Assembly: GCA_022414725.1 (NCBI GenBank)
Contig: CM039462.1
Location: 80,533,137 to 80,597,136 of the forward strand
Length of the DNA: 64,000 nt
Source: Microglena sp. YARC
Taxonomy: Eukaryota; Chlorophyta; Chlorophyceae; Chlamydomonadales; Chlamydomonadaceae
Direction: 5' to 3'
In this document: positions 59,810 to 64,000 of the stretch, in pieces
Position numbering within the stretch: position 1 is the first letter of the stretch
Layout of the letters: the number at the start of each line of letters is the position of its first letter
Position numbers and translations under genes: made by a program
Notes under the pieces: generated by a model
Seen by the model: only the letters and a program-made list of their open reading frames with translations
Databases searched by the model: none
Told to the model about the DNA's origin: nothing

Positions 59810-61191
59810 CGGGGACCAGGTAAAGGCCCGTCGGAAGGCAGTAATTTTGCCAGCAATTTCGCCCGTTCATCGGCAGTTACGTTCAACGCCGGTAAATCCG
59901 CTCGGGATTCGCGGACATTGTCCATGACATGGTTAGCGCCAGCTTTCAAAAGCTTTGCTGCCTTGCGACCAGTAATGACTGGGTCGTCAGTCGACTTGCC
60001 CGAAAGTGCCATAGTGAAGAAGGAATGAGCCGTTTCGTCCCGCTGCCTGTTTATAGGTGTCAAACAGCAGCCGTACCGTTTGAGCGACAATGTCATGCGA
60101 TCGTAGTCTAGGACGGCCTTTTCGTCGCGCATCCAGTCGGATCCGAGGATTAGGTCTAATCCTCCGGGAAGTTTGTCGACGACATGGGCGAACACTTTGC
60201 CAACATATCGTTGTATGTGTATAGGGAGCGAGACCGTCCCGCGGATTTTGATAATCCCGTCGTTAGCGCAAGTGAATCCGTCGCGTTCGTTTTCCCAAGG
60301 GCGGATGTGCAAACCGAGATCCTCAGCCGTTTGCTTTTCCATAAGACAACCTGTCGCGCCGGAGTCTGCCAATGTGAGTAATTGCTTCGCTCCTGATCGG
60401 GCGTTGAATAGCATATCGGGGGCAGCAGCGGAGTTGACTTCGTATACCCGATTGGCTCGCGTCATGAGCACGGGGAAAGAATTCGTATTTCGTTGCGCGT
60501 GATTGCGACGGATGCACTTCGTTGACCGTCTGGCAGCGATTTGTTTTTCGCGAACTTTGGGATCCAATGCCTCCGACCACCAGTTTTTTTTTTGACGGGT
60601 TTCAACCGGACTGGGGATGCCCTCCTCAGGTGCGGGGCCAAAGTATACTGCCTTGGTCACGTCGTTGATCGCATGCCAATCCTTTTTGATTTGGACGGCC
60701 CGTTCGGAATCGGGGGGGTCATACCATACTTGGATGGCGACTTTATTCGAAGGTGACCCCTTGGGGCGGGGTTTCATATGGTGATCGCACGATTGATACT
60801 CCTTGAATAACTCCATACCTTGTAGGAGACTGGAGACATGTTTATCGTTACTTGCGTTTTTCGGGAGGATGAACATACCGGATGTGTCGAAGGGTGCATC
60901 GTTTTTGCATTCCCAATAGTGTTCTAACACCGACACGACGTCTTCCGGAATGGGGTGAGCGTATATGAACTCGTTTGCGATGGAGACACGCATGCCAAAC
61001 TCCGTAGAGAACTTCAGTGGACAAGGGGACGGCAAGGCATTAGTAGAAGTTACATCAATAGTTGGGGTTAAGCCCAAGTTAGAAAACAGTTCCTCTTGAA
61101 CTTGTAACAAGAGCTCAAGTGGCTCGACTACTACTACTTTATCGCCGCTAAGTACACGATCCAGGGTTGTCAATACCTGACCGTCCGATTC
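59593..61191 (-). CDS. gypsy protease region, frame-shifted relative to pol
   Basis: About 530 codons beginning just after a TAG at 61194-61192 that is in frame with the upstream zinc-knuckle ORF. The aspartic protease motif LADSGATGCLM lies at ~268-278 of the frame, with a second-half ILGSDWM (~343-349) typical of Ty3-type proteases. The final ~70 codons overlap the RT frame and are probably not used. A ribosomal frameshift or an indel near 59810-59860 is needed to join protease to RT. Confidence 0.85.
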   Translation of the reverse strand, partial: ESDGQVLTTLDRVLSGDKVVVVEPLELLLQVQEELFSNLGLTPTIDVTSTNALPSPCPLKFSTEFGMRVSIANEFIYAHPIPEDVVSVLEHYWECKNDAPFDTSGMFILPKNASNDKHVSSLLQGMELFKEYQSCDHHMKPRPKGSPSNKVAIQVWYDPPDSERAVQIKKDWHAINDVTKAVYFGPAPEEGIPSPVETRQKKNWWSEALDPKVREKQIAARRSTKCIRRNHAQRNTNSFPVLMTRANRVYEVNSAAAPDMLFNARSGAKQLLTLADSGATGCLMEKQTAEDLGLHIRPWENERDGFTCANDGIIKIRGTVSLPIHIQRYVGKVFAHVVDKLPGGLDLILGSDWMRDEKAVLDYDRMTLSLKRYGCCLTPINRQRDETAHSFFTMALSGKSTDDPVITGRKAAKLLKAGANHVMDNVRESRADLPALNVTADERAKLLAKLLPSDGPLPGPRWQAWISKIGSATTYWTTTIKHSSRPTTCALSYGSIAKSSTICLWGLLTIELYLTSSKRKTMLTRHIAEIVA

Positions 61192-61410
61192 CTATTCCCA
61201 AATCGGGATGGGACCGTTGCCATCAAGGGCCCAGTCGGGACACGTAGTCTCATTGAGGGCCGGCCAGTTAGGCAAGTCCCGCGTGCGGCAGCGTCCGTCA
61301 GCATTCAGCGACCGCACACATGTCCTCATGTAGCGAAAGCAGAAGAAGCAGCGAGCACCATTCTGAAGCCAGATGGTCTGCCCGACGCTGACCGATTTGT
61401 TCATATGCAT
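61192..61410 (-). CDS. gypsy Gag C-terminal Cys-rich segment
   Basis: A short frame with RCFFCFRYMRTCVRS and DGRCRTRDLPNW. It is Cys-rich like a zinc knuckle but without a clear C-X2-C-X4-H-X4-C spacing. It ends in TAG at 61194-61192, after which the protease frame continues in the same phase. 61410-61733 is Gly/Arg-rich (RGAGRGGRGGYGQGAGRGR) in another frame. Confidence 0.55.
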   Translation of the reverse strand: MHMNKSVSVGQTIWLQNGARCFFCFRYMRTCVRSLNADGRCRTRDLPNWPALNETTCPDWALDGNGPIPIWE

Positions 61411-61733
61411 GGCGTTCTAGGGGTCTTGACCCAAAAAGTTGGGGGTACGCGGCCCGCTGGGCTGTGAACGGCCCCGACCAGCACCCTGTCCGTATCCTCC
61501 GCGACCACCACGGCCCGCGCCGCGGCTAATAGAGCCTTTCCCGAACGTGCGATCAGCACCTTGCAAACTGAGGACCTGCGGCCTTGGCGATCCACCCAGC
61601 TTGCCGTTGTGCGCCGGCTGCGTCGCACTACGTCCTCCACCACCTCGGCCACCGGCCGGGTTGCAACTACTGTTTGGCGCCAGCTTGGGGCTCTAGGCTG
61701 GGCGAGAGTTCATCTCCCCGCCGTCGTCGGTGG

Positions 61734-62930
61734 CTACTCCCTGCGAAGAGAAAGAATCAGGGTCAGAATCGGAGGGGGTGAGTTGGTAAACTGGACACGA
61801 TTGAATGCAAGGTCCTTACCCGGGTATTTAGTATCCGCGGGGCGCTTGAATGGGTACCTCGACTTCTGATTAGCGTAACCTCCCCTCTGATGGCGATCGT
61901 GCTTGTCCGTCAAGGACTTGCCACGAGCGGCGACAACTTTCCTCGCTTCGTCCAATTGCAGATAGCGGAACAAATCCTCCATCGTTTCGAACATAGTACC
62001 TGACTCGCGCCGAGAGTGTGCACCGGCGCGGACTTCATCGGAGAGTCCCGTGCGAAACAAGTTTAACTTTTCGCGCTCGGTGAGCTCGGGGACTTTGCGA
62101 AATTCAGACTTGATGGCGTGGTAATAATTCTGCAAGGAGCGAGTATCTTGGCGGAAGCCACCTTCGTGTAGTTTGGTGAGAGCGACGTGTGATTCCGTTA
62201 ATAGCTCGGGCAGGAGGAGCGACTCTGCCCATGCGACGATTCCCATGAAATCTAACCCGTCCAACTCATCGCTAGCCCATGCCTCGTCGTAAGTGATGCG
62301 GAGTTGGCCAGTAAAAGCGCCCGACAGGTGTGGAACAATGCGCTCGAACGAACCAAGGTAACCGTCGGAGAACTGGAGCTCCATGATCGTGACCACATTG
62401 AATACCCATCGGCGCAACTTAGCCCTAGTGCATCTGTCCGACAGTTTGTGTTCAATGAGACGTAGTTCCTTTCTCATTTCGGTAACACGCTTGGCGAACG
62501 CAGTGTCGTGATCAGAGTGACGAGTGGCGCGGTTATCGGGAGGAGGGGTGATTGGCGGTAGCGAGACGTGCTCACCTGGCGGGCCTGCCGGGGCCAGGTG
62601 TGCGCCCTCGCGAATCTGTCGTGTCGGAGAAGGTGTGTCTGTGGGCAGCGTAGCTGCGCACTTTGCACGAGGGCGAACAGCGGCCGGGGAAGCCACCGTA
62701 GGTACTGCGGGCGTCGTTGGGTGCTCGGGCTGCTTAGCCCGAGGAGCGCGATTAGAGGTCGGGTCGCCAGGTGGAACCTGGAGGGGCAAACCAGGGGAAT
62801 CGGCTAAGTCGTGGCCCGATGACGAGTGGTCGGAGACCGAAAAGGGGCCGTCGGGTGGTGAGTGAGCGGCGGTAGGTGCTGTCGGCGGGGAAGGGGTAGC
62901 GCCCCCCCGCGGGATCGAACCACGTTGCAT
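61734..62930 (-). CDS. gag: gypsy Gag, capsid-like part
   Basis: A frame of 398 codons. After a Pro/Ser/Ala-rich start comes a helical retrotransposon Gag domain (RVTEMRKELRLIEHKLSDRC; DELDGLDFMGIVAWAESLLL; RSLQNYYHAIKSEFRKVPEL; EKLNLFRTGLSDEVRAGAHS) and a basic tail. Y.AIKSEF..VPELTEREK..LF..GL is typical of the Ty3/gypsy Gag domain. The start overlaps the end of the preceding gag frame, so a frame change near 62930-62970 would be needed to make one Gag. Confidence 0.85.
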   Translation of the reverse strand: MQRGSIPRGGATPSPPTAPTAAHSPPDGPFSVSDHSSSGHDLADSPGLPLQVPPGDPTSNRAPRAKQPEHPTTPAVPTVASPAAVRPRAKCAATLPTDTPSPTRQIREGAHLAPAGPPGEHVSLPPITPPPDNRATRHSDHDTAFAKRVTEMRKELRLIEHKLSDRCTRAKLRRWVFNVVTIMELQFSDGYLGSFERIVPHLSGAFTGQLRITYDEAWASDELDGLDFMGIVAWAESLLLPELLTESHVALTKLHEGGFRQDTRSLQNYYHAIKSEFRKVPELTEREKLNLFRTGLSDEVRAGAHSRRESGTMFETMEDLFRYLQLDEARKVVAARGKSLTDKHDRHQRGGYANQKSRYPFKRPADTKYPGKDLAFNRVQFTNSPPPILTLILSLRRE

Positions 62931-64000
62931 TTTGCCAGTAAGGCCACCCGAAGGGGCATAGACGTCGGGAGGCGAAAGGGTTCTGGCTCAAACGCCGGGG
63001 CTACCTGAGCGACAGCTAGTTTATCAAGCAAACCTGAATTCCCCGCAACCCGCACCTGCCTGTCAGGTGCACGAGGCAGCGTCTCATCCATCTTGTCGTC
63101 ATTGGCCTCCGCCGCCGGGTAGTGGGCCTTCAGCTTAGTGCCCTTGAGGGCGGCGTCCTTGTCGGAAATGTCTTTGATGTTCAAAGGCATCAATTCCATC
63201 CACCTCTGCTTTCGCATCTTGGACGCCGTGTACAAACGGGTCATGCTGTCGCGGAGATCATCGACCGCTTGCAGCGCATCCACGATGTTCTCAGGATCGC
63301 AGTCAAGGAGGAGGCTGTCAGCGTAAGCGTTCATATGCACCGCCAACTTGGCGTCGGCATACGGCGCGACAGGGTGGTCAGCGGAGTGGTAATGGAGAAG
63401 ACCATCCGACTTCGCAGCCTTGGCATATGTGGGCGACGCCTTGATCTCGCGGCCGCGCAGAAACGCCTGCTTGCGCGCAGCAATGGCCTCCTGAGCGGCA
63501 GCGTCGTCCTCGCGAGCGGCCTGAGGAAGCGCATGCTTGCGCCCCACAGTCCTCCCGTTCCCACACCCAACGTAGCGGGCGCCGCTGGAAGAACCGCCAG
63601 GGTCCTCATTGTCCATCGGCACAGTCTCGTTGCGCGCCACAGTAGCTTGGCTCGCCGCGATCATGGCCATGACATCAGCCATGGTAATGGCGGCGGGAGA
63701 TGCAGCCGCGGGAGCAGTCATTGGGCGCTTGCCATAGGCGACGTTCTCGCGGGTCAGCTGCGCGATGACCTCAGTCAAGCGAGCGTTTTCAGCGAGAGCG
63801 GGGGCGAGCGCTGCATGGGGGGAAAAACGTGGCGAGTTAGACAATGGCGTCGGCAGATTGGGAAACAGTGTGCGATTCACGGGCAAAACATTGGGATGTG
63901 TAACCAATCGGGAAGGTGAGTCCTCAATATGATCAAATGGATTGCAAATCGAGAAAGGCAGGTTTGTCCTATATTCGTCAGGCGTCAGACTGCGCTCACC
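62804..64000 (-). CDS. gag: gypsy Gag N-terminal part, open to the window edge
   Basis: The frame is open from the right edge (GERSLTPDEYRTNLPFS) through LAENARLTEVIAQLTREN, an Ala-rich coiled-coil-like stretch, NIVDALQAVDDLRDSMTRLY and KQRWMELMPLNIKDISDKD. The coding-like part ends near 62960. The last ~50 codons are Pro/Arg-rich and shadow the capsid frame. The 5' end of gag and its start codon are outside the window. Confidence 0.8.
   Translation of the reverse strand, partial: GERSLTPDEYRTNLPFSICNPFDHIEDSPSRLVTHPNVLPVNRTLFPNLPTPLSNSPRFSPHAALAPALAENARLTEVIAQLTRENVAYGKRPMTAPAAASPAAITMADVMAMIAASQATVARNETVPMDNEDPGGSSSGARYVGCGNGRTVGRKHALPQAAREDDAAAQEAIAARKQAFLRGREIKASPTYAKAAKSDGLLHYHSADHPVAPYADAKLAVHMNAYADSLLLDCDPENIVDALQAVDDLRDSMTRLYTASKMRKQRWMELMPLNIKDISDKDAALKGTKLKAHYPAAEANDDKMDETLPRAPDRQVRVAGNSGLLDKLAVAQVAPAFEPEPFRLPTSMPLRVALLAKCNVVRSRGGALPLPRRQHLPPLTHHPTAPFRSPTTRHRATT

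Larger units (their letters stand above)
56059..64000 (-). mobile_element. Ty3/gypsy chromovirus, 5' part cut by window edge, nested in copia pol
   Basis: On the minus strand the order is gag, zinc-knuckle-like region, protease, RT, RNase H, integrase, chromodomain, polypurine tract, 3' LTR (56403-56059). The junction at 56058 lies inside the open copia frame, so this element inserted into it. The 5' LTR and target duplication are to the right of the window. Confidence 0.9.

Noticed and set aside
55117..61194. Alternative genetic code with TAG as glutamine, suggested by in-frame TAGs in copia RT and gypsy gag-pol
   Set aside because: The ABC gene ends at TAG at a sensible position for its family. 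Both in-frame TAGs lie in retroelements, where mutation or readthrough is simpler.
57122..63919. Plus-strand frames up to 265 codons opposite gypsy gag-pol
   Set aside because: Antisense shadows of GC-rich retroelement coding sequence.

Overview
The window looks like a nuclear scaffold of an intron-rich, repeat-rich eukaryote, most probably a green alga. This is inferred from a soluble ABC protein of the plant/algal ABCI20/ABCI21 (Caf16-like) type with spliced exons, a spliced multi-exon gene for a very large repetitive protein, tRNA-derived SINEs, a chromodomain Ty3/gypsy element, Ty1/copia remnants, TIR/MITE-like elements and a huge load of minisatellites. Nothing bacterial (operons, Shine-Dalgarno sites, CRISPR) is present. 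I cannot name the species.

Layout. 1-9.7 kb: a 1000-N assembly gap, degenerate tandem and dispersed repeats, short AT-rich hAT-like elements and one well-folded tRNA-Thr(TGT) gene. 9.7-12.9 kb (minus): a three-exon ABC ATPase gene whose second intron carries decayed copies of both flanking exon edges. 13.9-14.07 kb (minus): a probable terminal exon of an unidentified gene. 15-24.8 kb: almost pure satellite DNA (TACA microsatellite, 72-bp-type, 55-bp, ~115-bp, 30-bp and an exactly 100-bp array), interrupted by SINEs and by a 1.06-kb element with perfect 22-bp terminal inverted repeats that landed inside a ~90-bp tandem array. 25.4-38.4 kb (minus): exons of one or more large genes. The best supported chain (32617-25363) joins three exons in matching phase and ends in a ~1616-residue, low-complexity, multiply repeated tail. 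Further exons lie up to an ATG at 38443. 41.3-52.7 kb: a tandemly duplicated inverted-repeat element into which a PIF/Harbinger-like MITE and a 6.2-kb copia-type LTR element have inserted; the neighbouring duplicate keeps both empty sites. 52.7-56.06 kb (minus): a broken Ty1/copia pol. 56.06-64.0 kb (minus): a Ty3/gypsy chromovirus inserted into that copia pol, running off the right edge.

Most striking pattern. At about eight separate exon-intron junctions in two different genes, the junction itself (a few tens of bases of exon plus the splice acceptor or donor) has been tandemly copied into the adjacent intron, from once up to seven times. Many intron minisatellites here are made of, or start at, such junction copies. 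I regard this as the most unusual feature of the window.

Limits. Exon boundaries are read by eye from splice consensus, phase and coding appearance. No alignment, transcript or database search was available. Several small frame breaks (ABC signature region, gypsy gag, copia RT) could be real or assembly indels.
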